A stretch of DNA of 41,924 nucleotides from Haliea salexigens DSM 19537 (GCF_000423125.1 NZ_AUHJ01000021.1:1-41924); one strand, 5' to 3'; counted from the first letter of the stretch, positions 15,653 through 24,183 are shown. The notes: a model not told the origin generated them from the sequence alone. Program-made: numbers and translations.

Positions 15653-16429
15653 ATGGGACGCAAGAAGCAGTCAGTACTCGATGATCTAATGATCGCGCCA
15701 TGGTGGGTAAGCCCCATGGTGGCGGCCGCTGCCTATATTGGACTCAAGTATCTGGTCCCCATCTTCATCCCGGATAACCCGTTTTTCGTGGGCATGAAGA
15801 CTGCTGGCCCCACCGTTGCGCCCTACGTGGCAATCCTGTTCCTGGTCCCCATGCCCTTCGCGTACCTGAATGGTCGCCGCAGACGAAGGCTGGTAGACAC
15901 GCACAGACGACTCAGTGATATCCGCGGTTTGTCCTGGCGCGAGTTTGAAGAATACGTTGCTGAAATCTACCGTCGCCGCGGATACACAGTAAAGGAGAAT
16001 CTGGCCGACGGCCCCGACGGTGGGGTCGATATTCGCCTTGAGCGAGACGGCAAGCCCCACATCGTCCAGTGCAAGCAATGGAAGTCCAATAAAGTCGGCG
16101 TCACCGTCGTACGTGAGCTCTACGGTGTCATGGTCAGCGAGGGAGCGCTGAGTGCCTCGGTCGTCACGACTGGCATGTTTACCGAAGAGGCGCGTCATTT
16201 TGCTGCCGACAAGGCCATTGATCTGATCGATGGTGCTCAGTTGGAAGGCCTAATAGGACAGCCCGCGACCAAGCATGCCCAACCGACACAAGCCGACGCA
16301 ACCGTCCTCGACTGCCCCCGCTGCGGCTCTGCCCTTGTGAGGCGTAGGGCGCGACGCGGCAAGATGGCCGGCAAGGAATTCTGGGGATGCTCTTCATTTC
16401 CAAAATGCCGGCACACCCAGAATGAATAA
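15653..16429 (+). CDS. Membrane-anchored Mrr-type restriction endonuclease
   Basis: Two hydrophobic helices (about residues 21-40 and 54-72) lead into an Mrr-catalytic domain. It has GLSWREFEEYVAEIYRRRG, then the PD-(D/E)xK residues as DGGVDI (Asp122/Asp126) and Gln139-Cys-Lys141 in IVQCKQW. The C-terminus is a topoisomerase-type zinc finger with two Cys pairs (CPRCG near 221 and GCSSFPKC). Mrr-like enzymes cut modified DNA. The membrane anchor suggests it meets incoming DNA at the envelope. The start has AAGGAA seven bases upstream. It is probably monocistronic: 205 bases separate it from the AbiE-like pair, with no other feature seen there. Confidence 0.9.
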   Translation: MGRKKQSVLDDLMIAPWWVSPMVAAAAYIGLKYLVPIFIPDNPFFVGMKTAGPTVAPYVAILFLVPMPFAYLNGRRRRRLVDTHRRLSDIRGLSWREFEEYVAEIYRRRGYTVKENLADGPDGGVDIRLERDGKPHIVQCKQWKSNKVGVTVVRELYGVMVSEGALSASVVTTGMFTEEARHFAADKAIDLIDGAQLEGLIGQPATKHAQPTQADATVLDCPRCGSALVRRRARRGKMAGKEFWGCSSFPKCRHTQNE

Positions 16430-16564
16430 ATCGAGGAGCCTCCGCTCACATATGCAATATAATCTGGATACCACGACTTACTGCACTTAGATTCTCACTC
16501 CTGAACCTGCTTTTCAGTCAAAATATAGGAATAGTGGCGAAACGCGCCAATGCTCCGAATTGGC

Positions 16565-17392
16565 TCAACGGAACGTTGGCTCGACGATATCCACTTTCTC
16601 CTCTTCTTCGATTTGGTCAACAATTTGACTCTCATCAGCCCACCAAAGGAAAACCATAAAAGAATCTCTACTGATGGGCCAAATTACTTCCATGACCTCG
16701 TATTTTTCTGCTCCCAATGCGTCAATCCAAATGTCTGAATCAACCTCGTGTGCTTCATATTTCTCATTATTAGATAGTATTCTACAAAAGCCAGGAGACT
16801 CATGACTAATGACTCTCACGGGGTAGAAATACTGGGGAACCTGCTTGGACTTATGGTACCAACGTCGTCCATTCGGTCCATAACATGCAAGTATTACTGG
16901 ATAATCACAAGAGTTAACAAATCGAATTGCAGCAGCTGTCAAGCTAACACCAAACGCCTCTTTGATCGACTGAATAACATCAAATGAAATATCGGCTCCT
17001 CGGATAAAACGAGCGAACAGATACTCTGGCATAAGTAACTCTGATGCATATTCGTTCGCAATTTTTTCGCGACCAAGTAGATTTCTACTATTAGACGTAC
17101 GATTCGCAGTTATCAGCTCCTTCTTGCAAAGGTTCCCCACCGTCCCTCTATGCTTTATCCAGTGTCCTAACTCATGACCAATGGAGAATCGCCTGCGTTC
17201 AGTCATCGATGCCGAGTTGACACTAATAACAGCTCGATCGCCATATCCAATGATGCGAGCCTCACACCCACGTAAAGGTCTAACCTTGACCATCGCTCCC
17301 TTATAGTAAGCTATAGCTTCTATGTCTATTTCACTGGCTGCGCTGATTGACAGTTCATCTCGATAGAGACTTTCAATGTATCGCCTACTCAT
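16565..17392 (-). CDS. ImmA/IrrE-family metallopeptidase with C-terminal sensor-like domain
   Basis: This 275-residue protein has the zinc motif HELGH at 73-77 and the downstream helix ANEYASELLMPEYLF (residues 112-126), both typical of DUF955 peptidases. Some family members cleave phage or ICE repressors. The last ~110 residues (from about YGPNGRRWYHKSKQ) form a separate domain of unknown ligand. The gene overlaps the preceding acidic-protein gene by 8 bases and ends a three-gene operon headed by a sigma-70-like gene. The inferred role is proteolysis of a partner, perhaps the upstream acidic protein or the sigma-like protein. The base composition is AT-rich relative to the island core. Confidence 0.88.
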   Translation of the reverse strand: MSRRYIESLYRDELSISAASEIDIEAIAYYKGAMVKVRPLRGCEARIIGYGDRAVISVNSASMTERRRFSIGHELGHWIKHRGTVGNLCKKELITANRTSNSRNLLGREKIANEYASELLMPEYLFARFIRGADISFDVIQSIKEAFGVSLTAAAIRFVNSCDYPVILACYGPNGRRWYHKSKQVPQYFYPVRVISHESPGFCRILSNNEKYEAHEVDSDIWIDALGAEKYEVMEVIWPISRDSFMVFLWWADESQIVDQIEEEEKVDIVEPTFR

Positions 17393-17798
17393 CGCCTATA
17401 TCAAAACCAAGCTCACGAAGATCTTCGATAATTGATTCAATTTCACTATCTGGTATGTCTTCACCTTCTCGAAATGCCAAAGTAAATTCGTTTGGCAGGC
17501 GACCGCTCGCCATCAAGCTGATTATGAATGCTTTAGCGTCCTCAATTTTCGACCTACGAGTACTATCGTCCTCTCTCTCACGTAAAGCATCTAGTTCCTG
17601 CCTAGCGAGCTGTAGCCTGTTCACTTTACGAGCTGATAGAACGCTATCGACCAGTGATCTGGTGGACTTGAAGTCATCTGTAGTCCTTAGATCCTCGCAC
17701 TGATACCGGATCTTTAACTCCTCCGAGGACAACCCCAGAACCTCCTCTTGAATGAGGTCGAGAAGGCCGTTCTCAAAATCCCTAGTTCTATTAATCAT
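17385..17798 (-). CDS. Acidic helical protein of the sigma/ImmA cassette
   Basis: I do not recognise this 137-residue protein. It is strongly charged and mostly helical by composition, with a Leu/Arg/Glu-rich centre (LQLARQELDALREREDD) and an acidic end (EIESIIEDLRELGFDIGDE). Its start overlaps the stop of the sigma-like gene by four bases (ATGA), and its 3' end overlaps the peptidase gene. Such tight coupling suggests that the three proteins work together. An adaptor, anti-sigma or peptidase-substrate role would fit but is inference. Confidence 0.7.
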   Translation of the reverse strand: MINRTRDFENGLLDLIQEEVLGLSSEELKIRYQCEDLRTTDDFKSTRSLVDSVLSARKVNRLQLARQELDALREREDDSTRRSKIEDAKAFIISLMASGRLPNEFTLAFREGEDIPDSEIESIIEDLRELGFDIGDE

Positions 17799-18352
17799 AT
17801 CTGGCCTTTCTCCTGCATTTGTACCAACTTTCTAAATATGCGCTTTCGAGCGGCGCCATACTCCTTCTCTGACATCCTGGTTCTCGCCAATGTCTCTCGT
17901 CGTTTCTCGCCATCGAAAAGCCCTTGAATTAACACAGTGGCATGATCATCTTCCTCGAAGGCCTTAAATATTATAGATATCGACTGTTCTGACTCTAGGA
18001 TAGCGCTCGCGTCGGGATAGATCGTCTCAAATACATTTTCAGTCTGGCTTTCCACATCCTCCGCGAATATCTCGGCTTTGACCTGTTTTGTGCGCCGCTG
18101 ATCGGTAGCAATGCTCCTCATCGTTCCAATTAAATGCTCTAGAATTCCGAGATCCTTGTTCCAGCGTCGGGCTCCTTCTAATGTGCGTGTCAATGCCTCA
18201 CTAATCAGCTCATCTTCCGTTAATTCGAGCGACTTGAAGACCAACCTGGATCTTGCAAACAGTCTAAGCTTAATTAGATCTTCTGGCTCTAGACCGGAAA
18301 TCGCACTTTCGGCATCTACTAGAGAATAAAAATTATCCCCTGTATCCGTCAT
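17795..18352 (-). CDS. Sigma-70-like protein heading the ImmA/IrrE cassette
   Basis: This protein of about 185 residues resembles a short extracytoplasmic-type sigma factor. Residues ~25-90 have the region 2 pattern, from DLIKLRLFARSRL to GTMRSIATDQRR. The C-terminal part (LFDGEKRRETLARTRMSEKEYGAARKRIFRK) looks like a degenerate region 4 helix-turn-helix. The ATG at 18352 is preferred because AAGGAGG lies eight bases upstream; the ATG at 18358 is too close to it. It is first of three overlapping genes. It may direct RNA polymerase to cassette promoters or be a diverged regulator. The sigma assignment is moderate. Confidence 0.65.
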   Translation of the reverse strand: MTDTGDNFYSLVDAESAISGLEPEDLIKLRLFARSRLVFKSLELTEDELISEALTRTLEGARRWNKDLGILEHLIGTMRSIATDQRRTKQVKAEIFAEDVESQTENVFETIYPDASAILESEQSISIIFKAFEEDDHATVLIQGLFDGEKRRETLARTRMSEKEYGAARKRIFRKLVQMQEKGQI

Positions 18353-18514
18353 AGACATCCCCTCCTTGATGTAATAGGCGGCACGCTGCCCAGAACTAGA
18401 CGGCGAAAAAAATTTTAGTTCTACGGCCAGAAATGCAATGGCGCCCGCCTATATCCATAAGCGATGTGTAATCGTAAAACTGAAACCCCATCAATCTGTG
18501 AGAAGGTATCAAAA

Positions 18515-18733
18515 ATGCCAAGGTACATCATCAACAAGAACGCCCAACCCACCGGCGAGCATGAAGTACATCAGGAAACGTGTACTTGCTCCTATATGCC
18601 GCTCCCATCAAACCGAATTGACCTCGGAATTCACGCCACATGCCAAAGTGCAGTTGCGGAAGCAAAGCGCCGATTTCCAGGAAAATCTATTGATGGGTGC
18701 TACTACTGCGCCAATGCATGCCATACAAGGTAG
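18515..18733 (+). CDS. Small Cys-rich protein paired with DUF3892-like gene
   Basis: This 72-residue protein begins MPRYIINKNAQPTGEHEVH and contains six cysteines (23, 25, 43, 62, 65, 69), the last three in GCYYCANACH, so metal binding is plausible. I recognise it as a widespread uncharacterised small protein, often found in mobile regions. AGAAGG lies about eight bases upstream of the ATG. It is followed after ten bases by the DUF3892-like gene in the same direction, so the two probably form an operon. Function unknown. Confidence 0.7.
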   Translation: MPRYIINKNAQPTGEHEVHQETCTCSYMPLPSNRIDLGIHATCQSAVAEAKRRFPGKSIDGCYYCANACHTR

Positions 18734-18743
18734 GAGAACGAAT

Positions 18744-18950
18744 ATGGCCAAAATTCGTGGCCTTCGCGATGGGAAGGGAGGAAGGAATGAGCACTACGAC
18801 ATTGGGGCACGCAAGTCAGTACCTCGGGGCACAGTGGTTCGTGAAATTGAAGCCGGCAAACACCCCGAAGCCCATACCTACAAAAGGAATGGGAAAAAGT
18901 ACGCTCGAGACAATCCAGACCCCTCAAAGGGTGACAACGTGAACCGTTGA
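18744..18950 (+). CDS. DUF3892-like small protein
   Basis: This 68-residue basic protein has the DUF3892 pattern: an N-terminal I/V-rich strand and NEHYDIG, a VVREIEAGKHPEAHTY centre, and a polar tail. GGAG lies eight bases before the ATG at 18744. It follows the Cys-rich small gene by ten bases. No function is established for the family that I know of. A longer in-frame extension upstream (to 18438) has no ribosome site and overlaps the other gene, so I reject it. Confidence 0.65.
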   Translation: MAKIRGLRDGKGGRNEHYDIGARKSVPRGTVVREIEAGKHPEAHTYKRNGKKYARDNPDPSKGDNVNR

Positions 18951-19007
18951 ACTGCCGAGTAGCCTTCGTTCTGTCGAGAAGTTCTAATAATCGAATCTCG
19001 GCCAACA

Positions 19008-19199
19008 CTACTTCAGGTAGTACCCCCAGCGATCCCGGATCTCACGCTCCGAGGGTCGTTCTATTGTCTGGAATTCCGGCAATCGCCCATCCGTGTAGAC
19101 GTAGAGATAACCCCAGTCGTATTCCTCCAGCTTCGAGTCTTCCCGGAGCCCTGTCGCCGGCCAGGCACACTTCTCGTAACTCGAGGGCTTATTGATCAA
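19008..19199 (-). CDS. Small hypothetical protein downstream of topoisomerase III
   Basis: This 63-residue protein starts at TTG, supported by a perfect GGAGG eight bases upstream, and begins about 20 bases after the topoisomerase stop, so it is the distal gene of that operon. It is rich in aromatic and charged residues (DWGYLYVYTDGRLPEFQ, RDRWGYYLK). I do not recognise the family, and the function is unknown. The short intergenic stretch to the plus-strand DUF3892-like gene is convergent. Confidence 0.6.
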   Translation of the reverse strand: MINKPSSYEKCAWPATGLREDSKLEEYDWGYLYVYTDGRLPEFQTIERPSEREIRDRWGYYLK

Positions 19200-19219
19200 A
19201 TCATCGTCCTCCGAGGGTG

Positions 19220-21340
19220 CTAAGCCTTAGCTGAGGCCCTGGCTGGTTTTCCCCGAATGTCTTTGAGGGTCTCTCGACAGCCCTGGCGATAGTTGGAGCA
19301 TCCCCAGAAAAACCTGTGTTTGCCTTTGATCCGGCGTAGCTGACCGTTGCAGCCTTCGCGAGTGCAAGGGTGAGTAGTGGCGGTCTTTATACCATTCCCT
19401 GACGTCCGCTTCCGGGTCGTTTTCCGGAGTGGCGCGCGTTTGCCCTTCAGCGCCTCCGGGATTACCAATCCACCGGCACCCTCCTCCACCAGGCCTTCCA
19501 CGTGCCCTTGGATGCTGCTCATAAAATGAGCAAGCATCTCGTCGCCTTCCACGATCTGGTTCAGATTGAGCTCCCACAACGCAGTCATATCGGGGAGGGT
19601 CACAAACTCAGGCAGTGCATCAATCAGCGCCTTGCCCAGATCCGTGGACACCACCGTCTTGCGCTGCTTCTCGAGATAATCCCGCTTGAATAGCGTCTCA
19701 AGTATCGTTGCTTGGGTGGCCGGCGTACCAAGGCCATCCGTTTCCCGCAGCACCTTTCTGATCAACGGATCCTCCACAAACCGGGCTACCCCGGTCATGG
19801 CGTCCAGTAGCATCGCTTCGGTGAAGGGCTTCGGTGGCGTGGTCATCTTTTCCTGCAGGTGTGTGTCGGTCACCTCAATGCGCTGCCCCGGTTTCAGGAT
19901 AGGCAGCGGCGCTCCGCCCTCCTCCTCCGGCTCATCGGTTGCCTTGTCAGCTACGTCTACGACCGCCAGCGCGTGTCTCCAGGCATACCAGCCCGCATCG
20001 ACCTCCAGGGCCTGCTTCGCCTGCAGTCTCTCATCGCCGACCGAGGTCGGCACTACGATGTCAACCGCGGTTTTCTGCAATTCCCGGGGCGGAAGAAACT
20101 GCAGCAGGTAGCGGTGCGCCACCAGGCTGTAGATGAAGTGTTCATCGGGTGACAGGCTTGCTGACGACAGGGCTCTCGTGGTCGGGATAATGGCATGGTG
20201 CGCCGTCACCTTACTGTCGTTCCAGCAGCGGCCATGCCGGGTCAGATCCACCGCATCCGTCAGAGGCGCCAGGTGATGGTCCAGGCCCAAGGTCCGGGCG
20301 ATCGCTTCGCGTACTTCACTGGCCTCAGCGTGGTGGTCCTGGGGCAGGTAGGGACAATCCGAGCGCGGGTAGGTCAGCAGTTGGTGCTTTTCATAGAGAG
20401 ACTGGGCCAGATCGAGGGTTCGCCGGGGAGAGAGACCCTTCAGTTTGGCGGCCAACTTCTGCAACTCGGGCAGGGAAAATGGCAAGGGCGGTGTAATTTT
20501 CTCCGGCTTGCGAGCGAATGCCATGACCTGGCCCGCCTGCCCGGTCAGTGCGGATGCAACGGATTGCGCATAGGCCCTGTCGATCACACGCCCGTCGGGG
20601 TCAAGGTAGGGTTCTGCTCGCTCGCCTGGTCTCCACTGGGCGGTGAAATCGGCGCCATCGGCCGTCACACTGGCCTCTACCGCATAGAACGGGTGCGCCT
20701 GAAAATCGGCGATCTCGCGGTCCCGACGCACGACCAGGCCCAACACCGGGGTCTGCACTCGACCGACACTCAGCACACCGGAAAGACCCGCGCTCCGTCC
20801 CTTCAGGGTGTAGAGTCTCGTCAAATTGAGTCCGTAGAGCCAATCCGCCCGTGCGCGGCCCACCGCGGCATCACGCAAACCGCGGTACTGGGCGTTGTCC
20901 GGCATCGCGCGCAAGGCCTTGCGCACCGCCGGCGGATTCATGTCACTGATCAGGACGCGCTTAACCGGGGTGTTGCCGATGCCAATCTGCTCGAGTACCG
21001 CATCGACAACCCACTGCCCTTCCCGATCCGGATCCCCAGCATGAACAATCACTGTGGCCTGTTTCACATAGCGCTTGATGGTGTTGTAGAGCTCGCGGGC
21101 CTTCGGGGCCAGCTTGAGCCGCCAATCATCGGGGACAATGGGCAGGTGCTCGAGTTCCCACTTCTCGTGGGCGGGGTTGTAGTCCTCCGGCATGCACTGG
21201 GCCAGGAGATGACCGGCGCACCAGACCACCACGTTACCCTCGCCTGAGAGAATGTGTGTCTTGTGCCGCTCCTGGGGACCCGGCAACACCGCCGCGATGG
21301 CCCGCCCCAGCGAGGGCTTTTCCGCAACAAAGACCCTCAT
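19220..21340 (-). CDS. topB: DNA topoisomerase III (ICE/plasmid type)
   Basis: This 706-residue type IA topoisomerase has an N-terminal Toprim domain (MRVFVAEKPSLGRAIA and an HAGDPDREGQ acidic motif). It has the conserved SVGRVQTPVLGLVVRRDREI and the active-site region TYPRSDCPYL, whose tyrosine cuts one strand. The C-terminus is a zinc finger with Cys pairs in HPCTREGCNG and FWGCSNYRQGC. TopB enzymes are standard accessory genes of this ICE family, where they decatenate or relax DNA during transfer and replication. The start overlaps the csrA stop as ATGA, showing coupling. Confidence 0.95.
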   Translation of the reverse strand: MRVFVAEKPSLGRAIAAVLPGPQERHKTHILSGEGNVVVWCAGHLLAQCMPEDYNPAHEKWELEHLPIVPDDWRLKLAPKARELYNTIKRYVKQATVIVHAGDPDREGQWVVDAVLEQIGIGNTPVKRVLISDMNPPAVRKALRAMPDNAQYRGLRDAAVGRARADWLYGLNLTRLYTLKGRSAGLSGVLSVGRVQTPVLGLVVRRDREIADFQAHPFYAVEASVTADGADFTAQWRPGERAEPYLDPDGRVIDRAYAQSVASALTGQAGQVMAFARKPEKITPPLPFSLPELQKLAAKLKGLSPRRTLDLAQSLYEKHQLLTYPRSDCPYLPQDHHAEASEVREAIARTLGLDHHLAPLTDAVDLTRHGRCWNDSKVTAHHAIIPTTRALSSASLSPDEHFIYSLVAHRYLLQFLPPRELQKTAVDIVVPTSVGDERLQAKQALEVDAGWYAWRHALAVVDVADKATDEPEEEGGAPLPILKPGQRIEVTDTHLQEKMTTPPKPFTEAMLLDAMTGVARFVEDPLIRKVLRETDGLGTPATQATILETLFKRDYLEKQRKTVVSTDLGKALIDALPEFVTLPDMTALWELNLNQIVEGDEMLAHFMSSIQGHVEGLVEEGAGGLVIPEALKGKRAPLRKTTRKRTSGNGIKTATTHPCTREGCNGQLRRIKGKHRFFWGCSNYRQGCRETLKDIRGKPARASAKA

Positions 21341-21528
21341 CGGTCTCGGCTGGAGCTCAGGCCAAGGACGGGCCGATCGGCTGGCCTGCCATCTGCCCGC
21401 ACCGTCCGTGTTGCCTGGTCACTCTGCACCTTGATCCTGACCTTCCCGTTTTCGAGTGCTTCAACCACAATTGCCGTGTGGTCACCAATGTGGAGGGTTT
21501 CTCCCACCCTGCGTGTCAGAGTCAGCAT
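21337..21528 (-). CDS. csrA: CsrA-family RNA-binding regulator carried by the island
   Basis: This 63-residue protein starts with the CsrA signature MLTLTRRVGETLHIGD, then KVRIKV and an RTVRADG segment holding the RNA-binding arginine equivalent to R44. A polar tail replaces the usual short end. CsrA dimers bind GGA motifs in mRNA leaders and block or stabilise translation. GGGAG lies eight bases before the ATG. The gene sits between a small gene and topB with a four-base overlap, so it is made with the DNA-processing functions. Known ICE-borne CsrA paralogues (for example in Legionella) regulate transfer, so a similar role is inferred. Confidence 0.9.
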   Translation of the reverse strand: MLTLTRRVGETLHIGDHTAIVVEALENGKVRIKVQSDQATRTVRADGRPADRPVLGLSSSRDR

Positions 21529-21542
21529 CCCGGTTTCTCCCA

Positions 21543-21755
21543 TCATCCATATCTCGACATCAGTTCCAGGGCCTCGCGGTCGCCCGAGGATGCCAGCTGC
21601 CAATGGAATTCTTCCAGCGCACTGATCACCGCCTCCGGGTCGACGTCCTCGCCCAGCAGACGCTTTACCTCGTCTCGCGACACCTGCCGGGTAAAGGCCA
21701 GCAACGCCTTCACCTGGCGCGGCTCCAGTTCAAGCATGAGTGTTGTTCGCTGCAT
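21543..21755 (-). CDS. Small hypothetical protein, first gene of the csrA-topB unit
   Basis: This 70-residue acidic helical protein begins MQRTTLMLELEPRQVKALLA; no domain is recognised. The ATG has a perfect AGGAGG seven bases upstream, which decides it over a longer frame beginning at 21830. The stop is 14 bases before the csrA start, so it is very likely co-transcribed with csrA, topB and the small distal gene. A regulatory or accessory role in transfer is possible but unproven. Confidence 0.7.
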   Translation of the reverse strand: MQRTTLMLELEPRQVKALLAFTRQVSRDEVKRLLGEDVDPEAVISALEEFHWQLASSGDREALELMSRYG

Positions 21756-21941
21756 AGACCAACCTCCTGGCGGCATTTGATGAAACAAACTACTGAGCCC
21801 ACTGATCAGGCCAATGCGTCCGCGTATCACGCCTATTTTGCGGGATCAGCCGTGACGGGCACACCCTGAATCCACCACCCTCCCCTGCCGGATGTCGTGC
21901 TATGCTTGAAAAGACGACACACCGGCTCGGAGGGCGGTGAG

Positions 21942-22169
21942 ATGACGATGAAAGACATTTTCTTTGGACTGACGCGCGCCAGTACCAATCTCTTGAGCGG
22001 GATCGGTTCTGCTGCAGTCGAAGTCCTGCGTCAGGGTGATTTTCAGAATCGCGAGGAGTCAGACTTGGATCGCGCCGTCCGCGAATCTGATGAATATTTC
22101 TTCCGTGACTCGCCCACTGGGGATGGCCGCTACGACCTCGACCCGAACCACGTACGCGATTCACTCTAG
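21942..22169 (+). CDS. Small hypothetical protein convergent with traG
   Basis: This 75-residue protein begins MTMKDIFFGLTRASTNLLSG, with a short hydrophobic N-terminus and an acidic, Arg/Asp-rich remainder. A strong ribosome site (GGAGGG seven bases upstream) supports the ATG. The stop overlaps the traG stop: one palindromic CTAG supplies both stop codons. It is the only plus-strand gene between the DNA-processing genes and the conjugation operon. Family and function are not recognised. Confidence 0.6.
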   Translation: MTMKDIFFGLTRASTNLLSGIGSAAVEVLRQGDFQNREESDLDRAVRESDEYFFRDSPTGDGRYDLDPNHVRDSL

Positions 22170-23824
22170 GTCCTCCCCTTCGTGGCGGCTTTTGTCGCCA
22201 CCTGTCCCGCAAACTGTCCACCTGTGGCACCGATAGAGCCAACATTCCCACTAAACGTCGTTAGTTGACCCACCACATTTCCTGACTGGAAGCCAACCCA
22301 TCCAACCGCAGTGAGATAGAGTATGGGAAACACGATGTACAAAAACCGGGATATATAAAGCAGGATCAACGACTGGGTGACGCTGGTACCCGAGGCAAAC
22401 ACGCTCAGGCCGCCGGCACTGGTCAGCAGGTGCATCAGGTTGTTATCGACCCAGAAGGCGACGGCCCAGATGAAGGTCAGGAAATGGAACCCGAAGTAGA
22501 TCACGCTGAGTGTGACCAGTGCACGCAGGCCATAGCGCCCGAATATCAACAAGAACGGTAGCGCTATGATCATCATCATGAGCGCCAGGGGCTGGAAGAG
22601 GCTGATACCGTTGCGCATGGCATAGCCTTCCCCCATCGCCGCGGGGGCCTTCAGGGCCGAGCCGATCAGGGCCACGCCCACCTCGCCGGCATCCCGCGCC
22701 GCCTCTCCCAGGATCAGGTAGGCACCGGTATTGAGGACGTTTCCGGCGCTCTGGAGCAGCAGATTCTCGCTGTTACGCCAATCGGCGAACCGCCCCTGGC
22801 GAACCTGCTCAGCGCCATCGCCGTAGGTCACCGCCAGGGGCATGTCAGAACCCACTGCCTCCGCGGTACGCTTCACGGCCAGGTATTTGCGCAGGAACAC
22901 GTCCTCCCGCTCCGATGCGCTGAGCGTCACCGTCGAGGTTTCCTGGATCAGGTTGTCCGCGTTGTAGATCATTTCGTTGCGCAGATCGGCCGGGATATTG
23001 TCCAGCACCCGACGGCGCAGCCCCACAGCGCCATCGCTCCACCAATCCCGGCAATCCGGAAAGCCGCCTTCCACCTGATAGGACTCATAGCCCGCATCAC
23101 GGGTCGCATCAAACGCAAATTGCGGGTTGGGCACGGTGCTGTAGTAGCGGTCATACAGTCCCGAGCCCAATAGGTACTCGGAGCCCAGCCAAGTGGCGTC
23201 GTGCTTCTCCGCCTGGGTCAGGCTGGCCAGGTTGGTCCGACTGAGGCGGGAGTATGCCGGCTGCCAACAGTCGTTCTTGAACTGCTCCAGCTCCTGGTTG
23301 AGCACAGGATCTTCCAGGTTCGCTTCGGCCAGGCGGTACTCAACGCTCGCCACATCGTAGGAGCAGGGAATCGCCGCGACCGACGCGGCGGTCACCGCCT
23401 TGGACAGCCAATGCAGCATCGCCCACCACAGGGGGATAGACCCGGTCTGGTCGGCCATGGTGGCCAGCGTCGCATCGTAGGTGGTCCCGGTCGCCGTGCC
23501 GGGAATGGTTTCCGGGGTGTCGGTACAGCGCAGGGCCGGCTTGTGGTACTCCATGTCGGTCAGCTCGACATCGAGCATGGGGATCGCCGCGAAAATCAGC
23601 ACGCCGAGCATGGCGATGAAGTCGGCCTCAATCTTCTTGAGCGACTGGATCGCGGCGGAGCCCTCATCATCCCCGCCCTTGTGACTTTCCAGGACATGAC
23701 CGAGCACCATGGCGATGATGGGGATAAACACGATGCCGGTATCCACCAGCACCGCCCAGATGCCCTGGTACAGAATCCATCCGAACAGGGTCGTCACAAA
23801 TTCAAAGTAACTCGCTACGCCCAT
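22166..23824 (-). CDS. traG: TraG-N domain conjugation protein (mating-pair stabilisation)
   Basis: This 552-residue inner-membrane protein is the last gene of the transfer operon. It has hydrophobic segments near the start (LFGWILYQGIWAVLVDTGIVFIPIIAMVL) and around residue 100, a large polar periplasmic part with paired cysteines, and a run of helices from about residue 430 on. This matches TraG_N proteins of ICEHin1056-type systems. I choose the ATG at 23824 because it falls 11 bases after the previous stop and begins with typical TraG sequence (MGVASYFEFV). The longer frame overlaps the upstream gene heavily. It probably stabilises mating pairs and may take part in entry exclusion. Confidence 0.9.
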   Translation of the reverse strand: MGVASYFEFVTTLFGWILYQGIWAVLVDTGIVFIPIIAMVLGHVLESHKGGDDEGSAAIQSLKKIEADFIAMLGVLIFAAIPMLDVELTDMEYHKPALRCTDTPETIPGTATGTTYDATLATMADQTGSIPLWWAMLHWLSKAVTAASVAAIPCSYDVASVEYRLAEANLEDPVLNQELEQFKNDCWQPAYSRLSRTNLASLTQAEKHDATWLGSEYLLGSGLYDRYYSTVPNPQFAFDATRDAGYESYQVEGGFPDCRDWWSDGAVGLRRRVLDNIPADLRNEMIYNADNLIQETSTVTLSASEREDVFLRKYLAVKRTAEAVGSDMPLAVTYGDGAEQVRQGRFADWRNSENLLLQSAGNVLNTGAYLILGEAARDAGEVGVALIGSALKAPAAMGEGYAMRNGISLFQPLALMMMIIALPFLLIFGRYGLRALVTLSVIYFGFHFLTFIWAVAFWVDNNLMHLLTSAGGLSVFASGTSVTQSLILLYISRFLYIVFPILYLTAVGWVGFQSGNVVGQLTTFSGNVGSIGATGGQFAGQVATKAATKGRT

Positions 23825-23835
23825 CGCCCTGTTCC

Positions 23836-24183
23836 TTATCCCGCGCCCAGGAGCCGACTGAGCACGATCAGTCCCTCGAGGATGAGCAACCCGCCAATGA
23901 CGGTACGCCGCAGTCGCATCCACTGCCGTAGCTGATCCGGTGTCAACCTGAGCCGGCGCTGGCCGAGGGTTTCCCAGTAATACCCTGCCAGACACCAGAG
24001 GATGACTCGCAGCACCTGCAGTACCGTGCGCCAGGGCGCAATCGCGGTGTTCAACTCACCGACCCGTTCTCCCGGCGCACGGGGGTCCATGCCCCACCAC
24101 CACAGGACCAGGGTCATCCCCACGAGGACCGCCCCAGTGAGAGCCAACCAGCCCAGGCCTTTGCCGGCCCAGCGCCAGCTCAT
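23836..24183 (-). CDS. Small membrane protein of the ICE transfer operon
   Basis: This 115-residue protein has at least three hydrophobic helices (near residues 8-30, 55-72 and 92-110) with Trp-rich edges. The start overlaps the preceding TIGR03755 gene by four bases (ATGA), and traG follows after 11 bases. A small membrane protein occupies this slot in many G-type ICE clusters. No specific role is known; it may assist TraG or channel assembly. Confidence 0.75.
   Translation of the reverse strand: MSWRWAGKGLGWLALTGAVLVGMTLVLWWWGMDPRAPGERVGELNTAIAPWRTVLQVLRVILWCLAGYYWETLGQRRLRLTPDQLRQWMRLRRTVIGGLLILEGLIVLSRLLGAG

Noticed and set aside
20195-21247. 350-codon open frame on the plus strand
   Set aside because: It is the antisense shadow of topoisomerase III, without family features or a ribosome site.
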